NCBI GenBank assembly: GCA_014904985.1
Contig: MU129024.1
Location: forward strand, 37,664 to 101,663
DNA: 64,000 nt
Reading direction: 5' to 3'
Source: Hydnum rufescens UP504
Lineage: Eukaryota > Basidiomycota > Agaricomycetes > Cantharellales > Hydnaceae
Part shown: positions 10,066 through 21,218 of the stretch, one piece after another
Layout of the letters: each line of letters starts with the position of its first letter
Position numbering within the stretch: position 1 is the first letter of the stretch
The notes under the pieces: model-generated
Told to the model about the DNA's origin: nothing
Databases searched by the model: none
The model's input: only the letters and a program-made list of their open reading frames with translations
Translations under genes and position numbers: made by a program

Positions 10066-13000
10066 ATGTCCTCCATCTTACCCCCACCGGTTTCAGCTCA
10101 GGCCAAATCAAAGTCGAGCCCCGTTTTCGACCACGTCCGCCAGGCATGGGGTACGCTTGTCAAATACTCCCATCTCTATTCCACTGACGTGAACATCCAA
10201 CCTAGCGTATTTTTGCACGAGACTCAGTGCTGCACCGCCGAGTGAAGGCTTTGACACAGCCCCCGAGGACAGCCCAGAGAGCCTCACCGCCCAGAAGTTC
10301 GACTACAGTGATGACTCTACTGATGATGACGATGGTATCGTCGATGCCGTTGTCGTTGATACTCAAGGCTTCAACATTTACAATATCCCAGCCCAATCCG
10401 CTGAATCGGTCCATTCAAATCATGACGGCCCCTATAAATCCCCCGCAGGATCCATCGCTGACTTAGAACACGCTTCTTCTGCTGTTCGATCTCGTGCGGT
10501 GGTGCCTGTCAGAGCTGCCTGGAGAGTGATTCTCAGTTGTTGGCCTGCTTGCTCTAAGTTCGCAAGTCTCAGCGAGTGCCAGGATAGGCTTGAGCAACAG
10601 TTTTGGCATGAAAAATGGTATCGATTGCTGTAACCGAATTGTAAGTTAAACATAATTATTGATTACAACCTCTATTTCTTTTTACTAGGTTTGCATCAAA
10701 ACGCTTGAGCCTCGTAGGGTAAGGGGGTCTATTCTCACCACCCAGGACAATGGCTGATTCTGGAATGCAGTGGTGTTTGGGTCGTTATCAACTGGGTTCT
10801 TGCCATGGCCTTCTCTCGGCGTCCCTTCAACCTGTTCGATGAACTATATTTCTACTTGGTAAGAGCTTGCTTTATGGTTTAAAATACTTCGTGTTACGTC
10901 ATGGGCATGGATGGGGTTAACGATGTCAATATTCTAGGTATCTCCTCTCCTCGTTATCCCACTTCCATTCATGGTGATGGCGGATATGCCCAAAGGAGGC
11001 AAATCGTTATTTTACCAGGTCTGGTTGGCATTAGCTGTCTGGAATTTGTGAGTGTCTTATCAAGATGGATATCGAGCCAATGTCTGAACCTCTGCCTTAG
11101 CGCACTTTTCACCATCTTGGACATCTACCTCTGTGGATTCTTCTCAGGAGACGTCAGCATGACCTGTTCTGATTGGGATTTTGTAAGCTCCTGCGAGCTT
11201 GTTTGATATTCCGATTTCCAGTTTCCTGATTTTCTCCCTGCAGTTCAATGTCCTCTAGTGAGGACGCAATCACCTCACCTGCAATGATGCCAGCTGACCA
11301 ACAAGTCAATTGTCCTCCTTCATAGCTACTCATGTGCCCTACCCGCCATTGCCCTTTTTGCGCTACACCAGAACCGGATTCCTGCCATTATATCTGTCAC
11401 GATTGTGTTGGGCTTGCAATTGGGAATGATGTACATTTATTTCGCTTTCTTCACCTGCTCCGTCTAATCTCGAAGTGTCCAGAGTGCCGCATCGAGTCGT
11501 TTTTTCCGCCATATCCTCGAAGTCGCTGCATTCCACGCGTTTATCCTTTATCTCCATTATAAGCTGGAGGAGGTGCGCGACTCTATTTATATTCCAGGTC
11601 TTCTCCGCACGCTGTTTATCACCATCCCGTTTCAGACTAATCGTCGGATATTCAGTTTAAAAGAGCAGATCAAGCTTCAGGTATGGGATGTGCTTTCGGT
11701 TAAGATTTAGTTCGAAATACCCATATCATCGGACTTTGGTAGTATCGTGAGACTCAGAAGGCCCAGTTTGCTGAAAGAACGATCTCTGATTCGAAACGGT
11801 GAGCCTCCCTGTTCACTCATCCGTTTGGAGACATGAATTGACGCATATCTTAGGCGCTTGACCAATTACATTTTTCACGAGGTACCGTATTGCGCCGTCT
11901 CTTTGCGGCGTTCAGTGTATTAACCACTCCCTTCAAGGTTCGAGTGCCACTCAACACAGCGAGTAAGCCCTGATTGATCGTGTTCATGTTATCGACATTC
12001 ATATCGACATTCTTTGCTTTCCTAGCCCTTGCATTGCAAAACCTAGAAGCCAGTGGAATGGTTGACAACGAAAATAGGTTCGAATTTACTGCTCTCGGTG
12101 GTTCCTTGAGGATGATGGGCAAAGTTCTTTCGGACATTCTCGACTTGTGAGTAACATTACGTTCCAAACACGATATCCTTTAATTCATGTTGTGCACACT
12201 ATTGTTCTCTAGCAATCGGATGGATGCTGGCCGGCTCACATGCGTCGATAACCCATATAATTTGCACAAGGCCATCCGAGGAACACTACCAGGTGCTTAC
12301 ATTGCAGCGGAATCACGTGGCATACAAATCTCAGTAGACTTCGATGACCGCGTGGACCTCGTCGCTCGGCGCGCGATGTACCTTGAGCAAGGCATGTCGG
12401 ATGAAGAAATTCACAAACGACTGGGAGAGAAACACGACGATGCCGTTATGGTTGGAGACGAGATGCGTCTCAGGCAAGTGCTCACCAACCTAATGAGCAA
12501 CGCCCTCAAGTTCAGTGTCCCTGGGCCCAAGAGCAAAATCATCCTGAGAACACGTCTCATCCTGCCTTTGAATGACGATGCCGATCCGAAAGCATCTCGT
12601 GGTGACACTTCAGGTATTGATCAGGATGAATCAACTGGTTCTAGGACCGTGAACGAGAAAAGCTTCAAAAAGCTCGAAGCCCTTGTCGTGCGTATTGAAC
12701 TCCAAGATAATGGTGTGGATATTCATGTCCTCATCGACGAGTTTCCTGTCTCACCGAGTTGCTGACAAGGTGTTGGTATAAACCCCAAGGATATGATCGG
12801 GCATCGCTTGTTTTCAGTGCGTTTCTCTTGCACCGCGATGATATGCACGTTTTCCATGTTAATTGGTTCCTTCAGCCATACGTCCAAACCGAAATTGGTC
12901 GCACTCAGGGTGGAAAGGTTCGTCCCAGTAGCGTTTTGAAAACCGTTGGATCCTAGTCATCTTTCGTTATTAAGGGCACTGGGCTTGGTTTGGCTCTTGT

Positions 13001-14355
13001 GCGTCATATCGTAGCGTTGAGCGGAGGACGTCTTGGTGTCATAAGTAAACGAGGAGTTGGATCGACATTCTGGGTGGAATTGCCCCTTGGTATTGGTGCT
13101 CGGGCACTTCGTACGCGCCGACGGTCAAATGCCACTCTCAGCGGTACTCCGGTGTTCGACCATGATTGGAATTCCATCACCCATCGCTCATCCTTGGGAC
13201 CCACACAAAGCTTGCCATAGTGAAACCCACCGAAGGTAGTCAAAGCCCATCCGCATTCGCTCCGAGCCGGTCACCCAGGGTGCCTACCGAGTGCCTAGAT
13301 GGTCTCGTGCAGCCTGGAGCAAACCTTATACATGGTAATTCTGATAATTCTAGCCCCTCAAGCTCTCTATCCCCTGAGGTTTCCAAACCATCGGCCACTT
13401 CATCAATGCCACAGACCCTTCCCAAGGAATCTCTACTTTCTCTGGGTATGAAGGATCCCCTTATCATTTTGCCTCCCGAGCCATTCCATCCGCCTCCAAA
13501 TCGAAGACAACATCCCAAGTTCATACCCATACCTAGTCCTCAGAGCCTTACAAGTTTTGCCACTGCCGGTACGGTCCTGGCCCCACCGACCCCTCTTGGT
13601 GATCGTCCAAAAACTTCACTTGCAAGTGGCACGGCCGTCAATGCTGGAGACAATATGAAAATCCTTGTGGTAGACGATGATAATCTCACACGTCGTTTGA
13701 TGAGCCGTATGCTTCAGGCGCGTCCTACACACCATCTGCTCTGAATTTTTATTGACATATATATGCTGCTTGCCGCTCTCTAGCGTCTCGGGTGTGAGGT
13801 GGTTACTGCTGAAGATGGTGGAATCGCTTTAGATATGTTGCTCACTGGAGAGAGGCCTTCCCGAGAGACACCATCGGGTCTTGCGACCCCTTCCACACCC
13901 AGCGAGATTCCATGTCCATGGGACGAGTCGATTGTGATGCAGCACGAGCACCAGTTCCATGTTGTTTTCCTTGATAATCAGATGCCCTGCTTGAGTGGTG
14001 TGGAGATGACGAAGAAACTTCGTCGCTATGGTCGAAAGTATGGCTTCTATTAGTATTTCTGGATCGATGTGATGCTGATTGAAATCAAACCTTTTAGGGA
14101 TCTCATTGTTGGAGTCACAGGTAACGCGTTAGTGGAAGATCAACGCGAATATCTTAGTGCGGGCGCGGACCAGTAAGTCATCGTAATTCTACCCGATTTC
14201 CCATACACCCGAATAATGGATCTGTTCCAAGCGTACTTATAAAACCTGTGCGAGAAGATGACCTTAAACGAATGCTGGCGTTGGCTCGGACACGCACCCC
14301 TCCTACAATACCTGCGTCAGTTATTCTAGAAGACAACGCTCCGCCTGGGCCTTGA
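10066..14355 (+). CDS. Hybrid histidine kinase with membrane N-terminus
   Basis: A two-component sensor kinase fused to a receiver. An acidic N-terminal exon (10.25-10.6 kb) is followed by hydrophobic exons with W(V)VINWVLAMAFSRRPFNLFDE and LLVIPLPFMVMADMPKGGK, a multi-pass membrane sensor. The HisKA region reads RLTNYIFHEV joined to VRVPLNTATLALQNLEASG, where the His of FHEV is the phospho-acceptor. The ATPase shows EMRLRQVLTNLMSNALKFS (N box), DNGVGINPKDM across an intron at 12713-12769, and GTGLGLALVRHIV. The receiver begins MKILVVDDDNLTRRLMSRML (about 13.66 kb), with acceptor Asp in VVFLDNQMP, Thr in GVTGNAL and Lys in VLIKPVRED; stop at 14355. The intron before RLGCEVVTAEDGG uses a GC donor. 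An in-frame TAA at 11465 and a phase change near 13.16 kb are unexplained, so the gene may be broken or mis-sequenced. It probably signals through a phosphorelay (Ypd1-type) to osmotic/stress regulators. Confidence 0.85.
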
Positions 14356-14971
14356 TGTAACTGTTTCATTCATTCACTGCTTTTTTCTGGGCTTTTTGCT
14401 TGATTTCTCCATATTAACACCCACCCGCCCCTCCATAATTAAAGCCAAATCGGCCCCCCCAGTGTTTAATCACCTCCCACTCTACCTCCACCCCCTGTAT
14501 CACCATCACCTATCCGCTGCCTGCCTGGTGTCTTTCCACCTATGACACATACAATCCTCCGGCTTCCACGGTGTGCTAATTTATGAGCTATGTACTTTAT
14601 TCTTCCCTGTATTTAGAGGCACTGTGCTGTGACTGTAAGATAGTGATGCTTTACCACCCAAATGTGGAGGTTATGTACTAAGTTTTCTGTGCTCCCAGTA
14701 AGTCAAACTGTCCACGAATTCGAAAAGGGTTGCTGTAAGCTTCATTTAACGGTACTCTAACGTGCCGATTCCTTCGGTTCCGAACCGAGGTTTCGGATTG
14801 GCCGGCTCCGATGTACCCGACACATCGCGAATTCGGTTTGGGGCATTGGAAGACACAATTGCAATCCGACCCGAGGCCAACCCGATCTGATCCGATCTCC
14901 TAACTGCAAGTCCTAACTTGTCTTTGTTTACTACAGTACTGGCAGCCGGGCATCCTCTCTCGGAGCTCGAC
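14356..14971. other. Intergenic, promoter side of the hydrolase gene
   Basis: About 600 bases of 3' flank of the kinase gene and 5' flank of the hydrolase gene. Pyrimidine-rich runs at 14.4-14.55 kb are visible. No additional gene or RNA feature was recognised. Confidence 0.5.
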
Positions 14972-16358
14972 ATGTCATCATCCCACGAATCCTTTCCGAT
15001 CTCTCGTTTTGACACGTTTGACATCACAATCGAAACAGTAGATCCCAGCAAGAGCGTAACCATCCATGGCGTAACGAGCAAGAACACTTCTCTTCCTGCA
15101 TTACTTTTATTGCACGGACATCCACAGACCCATCATATTTGGTGGAGAATCGCCCCTGCCTAGCGGAGAAATATCATGTAGTTGCGCCCGATCTCCGGGG
15201 TCATGGCGAGTCGTCGAAGCCTGCGCCTGCGGAGGATATCAAGCATGAGACCTACAGCAAACGCGCACTTGCTAGAGATCAGGTCATGTTGATGTGCGTC
15301 CTGCTTTATACCCCCAGTGGCCCTTGTTATAGTAGGGGTGCGTACTATCTTCCGTATCCACCCTTGCTAGGAAGACTTTGGGCCACGAGACGTTCTACCT
15401 GGTTGGGCACGATCGTGGAGGAGTTGGTTTGATGCTACCCCGTGGAATACTTTCCGACCTAATGGGTTTCGCACCTTTATAGCGTGTTGCACATCGCCTG
15501 GCCCTCGACTACCCTGAGGCTGTTATCAAGATGATCGTTTTGGATATCGCCCCGACGGCAAGTAATTGAACGGTCGTTTGTTTGCCTTTGATTGACATGA
15601 TTGACATGGTCACGTCCGTGTCTATAGCTTGCCATGTATGAGCAGACTGGCCACGACTTTGCTACGGTGTATTGGCAGTGCAGTTCATTGTCGCGTTCAA
15701 ATACTCTCAACTTATTTCCACTAACACAATGTTGCGCCTCAGCTGGTTTTTCCTCATCCAACCGGCGCCTCTGCCAGAGGAACTCAGTAAATGGTGTATC
15801 CCGATCATCGATGGTGTTGCGCTCTAATCCTTTTATATTATGATGCATTCAGTACTGGCTTCTCCTCTCGCGTATCTCAAACGTGGCGGCCTCGACAAAC
15901 CCTCCGAGGTGTTCTCACGCCCTGCGATCGAATCATATCATGCCAACTTTAGCGACCCAGCCTGTGTACACGCCATGTGCGAGGACTATCGCGCGAGTGC
16001 GCCGAGAGGGATCGATCTTACCCTGGACCAAGAGGATATATCGGTGGGCAGGAGGATCAAGGCGCCTTTCATGGTGCTCTGGGGCCTCAAAGGAGTCATT
16101 GAAGCGCTCTTTGATTGCAAAAAGGAATGGGGCCGAGTGTGCGAAGGGACTGTTCATGGGAGAAGCGTTCCTACTGGGCACTTCATTCCTGAAGGTTAGC
16201 CTTCTCTTGCAGTTCATATTTCGCATGAGGGAACGGTCCCTCCCGCGTTCTTGGGAAACGAAAATTTTGCTAATTGCTATGGGGTCGATGTTCTACCACC
16301 GTTAGAAATGGATCCGAAAGAGCTGGTGGACGAGATTGATAACTTTTTTGGGCTCTGA
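14972..16358 (+). CDS. Alpha/beta hydrolase, haloacetate dehalogenase/epoxide hydrolase family
   Basis: Likely a soluble hydrolase that attacks C-halogen or epoxide bonds through an aspartyl-ester intermediate. The start is ATG at 14972. LLLLHGHPQTHHIWW provides the HG.P oxyanion motif, HVVAPDLRGHGESSKP follows, and the nucleophile motif GHDRGG is split by an intron before RVAHRLALDYPEAV. The cap region carries HWFFLIQPAPLPEEL, then LWGLKGVIEALFDCKKEW, and the catalytic His lies in GHFIPE, joined by the last intron to EMDPKELVDEI; stop 16358. The intron after VLDIAPT begins GCAAGT, a GC-AG intron. The frame breaks once near the C run at 15153-15156: one additional C would restore I-A-P-C-L-A-E-K. 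It is either a recent pseudogene or a homopolymer miscall. Family and motif assignments are firm; the substrate is not. Confidence 0.85.
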
Positions 16359-16612
16359 AGGGCTCGTTCTCGAGGGCCTCGTATCTGTAACTGTATTCTA
16401 TAGTGGAAATTCTGTCACCCTTCGTGGCCCAAGTGGCGCTAATGCCTGACGCTGTTGGCTAAATAGGGAATTAAGTCACCAAAAGAAAAAAAAAATCTCG
16501 TGGAGGAATAGTGCGGTAACACCAGTTTCGGTGTCTTGTGAGAGAGAAAGAGAGAAACAAAGAACAGTTGCAGCGTCTACTCTCAGGCGTGGAGGCCAGG
16601 ACCCCAAAGATG

Positions 16613-16673
16613 GTCTCGTAACCAGACCAAACGAGCGCTAGTTTAGTTTCGTAACCTAGCTTGGTTACGAGAC
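16613..16673. repeat. Short foldback with GTCTCGTAACC ends
   Basis: GTCTCGTAACC at 16613-16623 is the exact reverse complement of GGTTACGAGAC at 16663-16673, with about 39 bases between. Internal sequence repeats related words (TTTCGTAACC), suggesting a miniature hairpin element between the hydrolase and Sm-F genes. Confidence 0.55.
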
Positions 16674-16735
16674 TACTCAAAAAGGAATGTGTTGACGGCA
16701 AAGTCCGAAGGCTCACCGCCTGCACCCAAGCTGAA

Positions 16736-17228
16736 ATGTCTGCAGTAAGATCGCATTCCTGTTTCTCTCTTCTTCGTAAGCCATGAAGGTAACTGACGTG
16801 TATCCCCCTGGGGAAATGCAGGTCAGTCCCGTCAATCCGAAACCCTTCCTACAGGATCTCACTGGCAAACCCGTCTTCGTTCGCCTAAAATGGGGACTCG
16901 AGTACAAGGGCTACCTTGTTAGCACAGACAGCTATATGAATCTCCAGGTGACTTCTCCCCGTTCGACCCATTGCTTCACGGCTTTTCTCAAACGTACCTG
17001 TGGTCTGATTTCGTGGGAATTCTATTTCCATTACACTGTAGCTTGCGAATGCTGAAGAGTTTCAAGATCAAAAATCGAACGGGCTCCTTGGCGAAATTTT
17101 TATTCGGTGCGTTCCTTTTGCCTTTTTTGTGAAAGGCGACCGGGAAGATTTTGCTCAAATGTGCATACTTTTTTCTGCTCGGTTGTAGGTGCAACAATGT
17201 GCTATACATAATACGTCTCATTCTTTAG
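16736..17228 (+). CDS. SMF: Small nuclear ribonucleoprotein F (Sm-F)
   Basis: Core spliceosomal Sm protein that assembles with E and G into the heptameric ring on U1, U2, U4 and U5 snRNAs. Exon 1 is ATG TCT GCA (16736-16744). Exon 2 (16822-16947) gives [20 protein letters not shown] then [18 protein letters not shown], the Sm1 motif. Exon 3 (17042-17106) is [20 protein letters not shown] plus IR, and exon 4 from 17189 gives CNNVLYI, the Sm2 motif. The simplest reading ends at TAG 17226-17228. Family members usually continue with a short acidic or basic tail after LYIR, so a further intron leading to the GGPERLITTRG-like frame at about 17.27 kb is possible. Size (about 90 residues) is normal. 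Confidence 0.9.
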
Positions 17229-17628
17229 TCTGAGGCGGGTTCTTTACTGACTTGAGCTCGTCTATACAGGGAGGCCCCGAGCGATTGATCACAACAAGGG
17301 GATTGGCTGAGAATACTTGAAACTTCTGCAGTGTAAATCACAGCAATGACCTTAATTGAGATGTACTCAGGTAATAACGTCTGGGAATCCTAGCGCACGT
17401 GTGTCTACTTCTTACAAGATTTTTGGATACAATTGTTGGTGCTCATGTCCGCCACTCCAAACGAAAGACTGCATAAGATAATTGATAGAAAGATGAGTGG
17501 GGAGCACCCTTCAACGAGCTCGAAGAACGCCTCAGCAGTGAACCACCGTACACCGTTCATTTCTCGCTTGCGACCACTGGGGACGCTCTTACGTCATCCT
17601 GATACCGCCGCGACTATTGTTGGAGGAA
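17229..17628. other. Intergenic
   Basis: About 400 bases between convergent genes. It contains only short frames without motifs; 3' flanking sequence of both neighbours is the only likely content. Confidence 0.5.
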
Positions 17629-19015
17629 CTAGCAGGGGTCGGCCCTCCTACTACGCTGCCGGGATACTAATTGAATCTGGGTTCGAATCGCGATTCGAAA
17701 ACAGAAAGGAGAGGATAAGAGAGGGTGAACAAACTTACGCGGAGCTACGAGGTCGGCCCTCGTCATATTGCACAAGTTCCACTCTGCGTTGGGTCCCCTC
17801 TTCTCGAGGTCCGACCCTTCCCTCCCCAAAAGTGGAATGTTACCCTTTTCAACGCTGGACAATACTTGGAGCACGCCGCGAAGAAATGTTGCTGGGCCTT
17901 CACGTCTGGCCCCTTCAACCCTGACCACTCTATAGTCTCCAAATGATGGAGTGAAGCGAGCGAGGACATTGAAAGAACATGCTCTGGGGAAGAACGCAAC
18001 GGACGGCATACGCTCCTGTGTGATCTTAAGAAATCGCAGAAATGGTAGGCGCGCGATGATCGAAGAATATGCAGTATTACGTGCTATTGGATTGTTATGG
18101 TTGGGCTGCTGGTGATTTGAGGTGGGGCTGTGGTCGTGGTCACGATCGTAGTCGTTGTCTTGCTTTGGACTTTGGAAGTGGCGAGTGCTTGAAAAATACG
18201 CCTCGAGTCGAGTGATTGGGACGCTAGAAGCTGCGAGGTTGTCTGCGAAAAGTGTATAATCGTCTTCTGTGAGATTACGCTGAACCACACTAGTAACGGG
18301 CCGACCGCGGGCGATGTTTGAATGTTGGGGCTGGAGAAGCACTATATGCGATAGATGTGGGAGTGTGTAGGATGGCAATGAGAACTGCGGAGAGGCGATA
18401 TGCAGAGTAAGCGACCGCATATCTGGGTGGAATTTCCAGAAGGAGGGGATCTCCACTGGACCCAGGTAGGACCCGAGTTCGAGGGTGAAGTGTGATAGAA
18501 AGGGGACGAGTGAGCGACCCAGTTCGCCTGAGACGCCGAGGTGACTCAAGAACAGTGCTTGGTGTTCGTATAAGGAGCATTCAAGGGACTTGAGGTGCAG
18601 CTTTGGTCCTCCGAAGGAGGCTGAAGAGTGAAGCGATCATGCTTTGCGCTCTTGGATCCTCCGAGTTGTCGTACAACAGAATCTGACCAAGAGATCCCCA
18701 AATATGGATCCGCATGTTCCGGACGTACGGGAGGCGCTCGTCAGATGATATGAATTCGATAGCCTTCTCCAGGCTCAAGCGATTTCTACGATGGTCAAGA
18801 ACGGCTTGGGAAACGAGGGTCCATGCATGATAGAGGTAGGTGTACGCCATATGCTTAAGGTCGTGGCTCACAAGGCTGAGAGCCTTGAGAGTAGGGCGGT
18901 CTGCATTGGCTACGATTGAAAACATAACATCGTATGGGATAATGGGCGTCTCAGATGCCTCGAGGGTTGGATTGTCATTAGTTTGATGAATCAGTCCCCA
19001 GTATTGCAGGTACAT
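17629..19015 (-). pseudogene. F-box/LRR-like protein gene with frameshifts
   Basis: The N-terminal exon from about 19015 contains an F-box-like helix set, PYDVMFSIVANADRPTLKAL followed by SLVSHDLKHMAYTYLYH, as in the large basidiomycete F-box families that recruit substrates to SCF ubiquitin ligases. The remainder resembles the irregular leucine-rich C-terminal half: FWKFHPDMRSLTLHIAS, LPFLRFLKITQERMPSVA, then in another frame LHHLETIEWSGLKG and ACSKYCPALKRVTFHFW, then a third frame EWNLCNMTRADLVAP. Frame changes at about 18.60 kb and 18.0 kb, and a third near 17.8 kb, cannot be explained by introns of normal size, so it is scored as a pseudogene or a poorly read locus. A donor GTAAGT after ADLVAPR suggests a last short exon. 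Confidence 0.6.
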
Positions 19016-19369
19016 ACTTGGGTTCCTCGATCACCCGTCTCGAGGGTGGACGAGTAGATTAATAATTCTTCCCCCATTCTGCAGTCTCTATGTCGGCCGA
19101 GTTTCAATCACGTGGTCACAATGGTTCGGAGGTCCTTGCTGTCTCTTCATCCCGTTTTCTACGCATTCGCATTCGCACAACACTCCGCTTCGCACTTCAC
19201 TAATAGATTGGTCAAGTCTCATTGCGGTCACTTGAGCAGATGTTGTTCTTTGACAGGGCAGAACATGGGGGCGAGGCAGTCACAATGCACACCAGGCGAC
19301 GCCGATAATGTGAAGGGTATTCTCAGGCGTCGGCGAGCCACCGTATAATCCACTGAGCTCTCCAATTAT

Positions 19370-19740
19370 TCATCCTACGTGCTTGGCAAGGTTCGGTCGA
19401 TATTCTATGGAGCATATCAATGGGCGACCGTTTTCACACTGCTGAATGAGGCCAATACCTAGTCGGATCTTGCGCCCCGGTGGCCGTACGCTTCCCCGAG
19501 ACTCAGGGACCTTGATCAAGACACGAGCTGCACGGATTTGGAGTGGATCACCCATTTCCCCTCGGTCTACTCGCTCGTCATACAGTAATCGCTGTAAAAT
19601 TGTAAGGCAATCGGACCCATCTGTTTGTGATAATTTTGCTTTGAATTCGCTCTACGGGTCACCTACTTTTTCGAGCTTCAGAGGTTCTGAACCTATTGAC
19701 GGTGCTGACCAAGGAATAAACGACGAAATGCATTATTCAT
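19370..19740 (-). pseudogene. Unidentified coding relic with one internal stop
   Basis: A minus-strand frame reads continuously and protein-like from about 19740 to 19370 except for one TAG near 19.66 kb. It gives SIGSEPLKLEKVGDP before the stop, then SEFKAKLSQTDGSDCLTILQ, RLLYDERVDRGEMGDPL, IRAARVLIKVPESRG and LIQQCENGRPLICSIEY. An acceptor-like CCCGTAG coincides with the stop, so an intron boundary is possible there. I do not recognise the domain, and no upstream exon was located. Confidence 0.35.
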
Positions 19741-20618
19741 CCACAATCCTTTTAAAATTTCCGACCCAGGCTACGATACCCACGGAGTGGCTTTTCAAGA
19801 ATCAATCAATACTGCTAGTGAGAGTGACACGTGGAGATACCAAGATCTTGCACGCCTCTTGAACCACTCGGTCGCCAAATAATGCAATAATTGAAAACAC
19901 CGCACTCTGTCAGCCCGCGTCATCTAATGGACTAGATCGAAGCCATACGTAACTGGACGTCCCTCGAAAGGAAGGCTTCCTGTCAGACTGCGAAACCGCG
20001 AAAACTCCAACTTCAGGACTCTCTTCCCCCTTCACTTCAAATGGACACGTCCTATACACGGAAATGCATGCCATCCATAGTCCCTTCGCTTCCAGTCGTT
20101 AGCTTCGCCTGCCTCAGAATTCTGACGTACAAGGCCACGGAGGCTTCGGAAATCGTATCAACGCCAGATCTGGGGACGTCCGGCCTCGTGGTTGAGACCT
20201 TTGGCATGCCGAAAGCAAGGCTCGGAAAAATATGTTATATAAATACGCAGTCCATCTAGATGCCTCTCTTTCTATAAATGGAAGCACGCCTATTGGCCTA
20301 AAGGGCGAAGGCGCAGGGTAACATGACAGGGAAAGAATTACCACAATATAATTGTGGCCCCTGCCTCATGTTCGAATATTACCATAATTCAAACCTACCT
20401 GAATAGAATATATGGCATCCAGGTGTGGCCGTTCGAGGCTTCGGGGTGTGGATGCCTGCAGTGGCAAGCATATGTCACACGTCAAAGCCTCCGGAAAACC
20501 TCCCAGGGTAGGAGAGGGTTTGAAGCGAAAGGGACATAAAAAGGAATGAACTCGACCTTTTTTTTCCCTCACCGACCCCGACCAGCAGCCCCCCCTCCTC
20601 ACTATTCGAGTATCCGAG

Positions 20619-21218
20619 ATGTCTTCTTCTTATCACAGTGAGTCCTCTCGAGACTCAATGATCGAGCGGTTCTGATTCACAGAACGATCCCTCGTCGTCA
20701 GTCATTCCCGCCGGAGGACATGCCCGCACCCTTCACAATTTGTAGGTGGTGTCGGCTGAATATAGGAGGCAACTGTGACTTAAGCCATGCAATACTCAGC
20801 TTGCAAGGAAACAGACGCCAGCTTGCATGGACGGTATGGTCATAGTGCTCTCACCAAAAATATGTGCGATTGATGTCCCCTCCGACGAATGCAATGATTT
20901 TGTTGTAGGAAGAAATTGTAGAAGTAAGCACCCCCAAAGAGAGTCCATATTGGTGTGCTGCTGCGGTTGGTCCGTCAGCACTTATTCTTAGGGGAGAGTC
21001 ATAGAATCTAACACCAACCTTACCTCTTTTCCATCTTTCCACCCTGACAGTTGGTGGAGAACCGCTGGGATTCGGTTCAGGGCCCAGGTTGAAGACCGCC
21101 AAGGACCAAGCTGCACAGGTATGTTATCACATATGTCATAAAGCGTCTATTTTGGAGACCACTCACAATACGTCATTCTCCAGCAGCCCTGATTGCCCTG
21201 GGACAGATTGAACCGTAG
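20619..21218 (+). CDS. Small double-stranded RNA-binding domain protein
   Basis: Five short exons with matching phases build one dsRBD. ATG at 20619 starts MSSSYH; exon 2 gives NDPSSSVIPAGGHARTLHNF; exon 3 LQGNRRQLAWT; exon 4 EEIVEVSTPKESPYWCAAAV; exon 5 VGGEPLGFGSGPRLKTAKDQAAQ. The order LHNFLQ (helix 1), W.A.V strand, VGGEP.G.G.G.. turn, then K.AK..AA (helix 2) is the dsRBM plan. The C-terminus is unresolved: the last splice could end the protein within a few residues, with TAG at 21216-21218 the latest in-frame candidate. A single stand-alone dsRBD could bind structured RNA or modulate RNA silencing or editing. That role is inference; the domain is visible only by pattern. Confidence 0.6.

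Noticed and set aside
17670..17700. GGGTTCGAATCGCG as a possible tRNA T-loop
   Set aside because: The flanks do not fold into a cloverleaf, and the sequence lies at the 3' end of the F-box-like gene.
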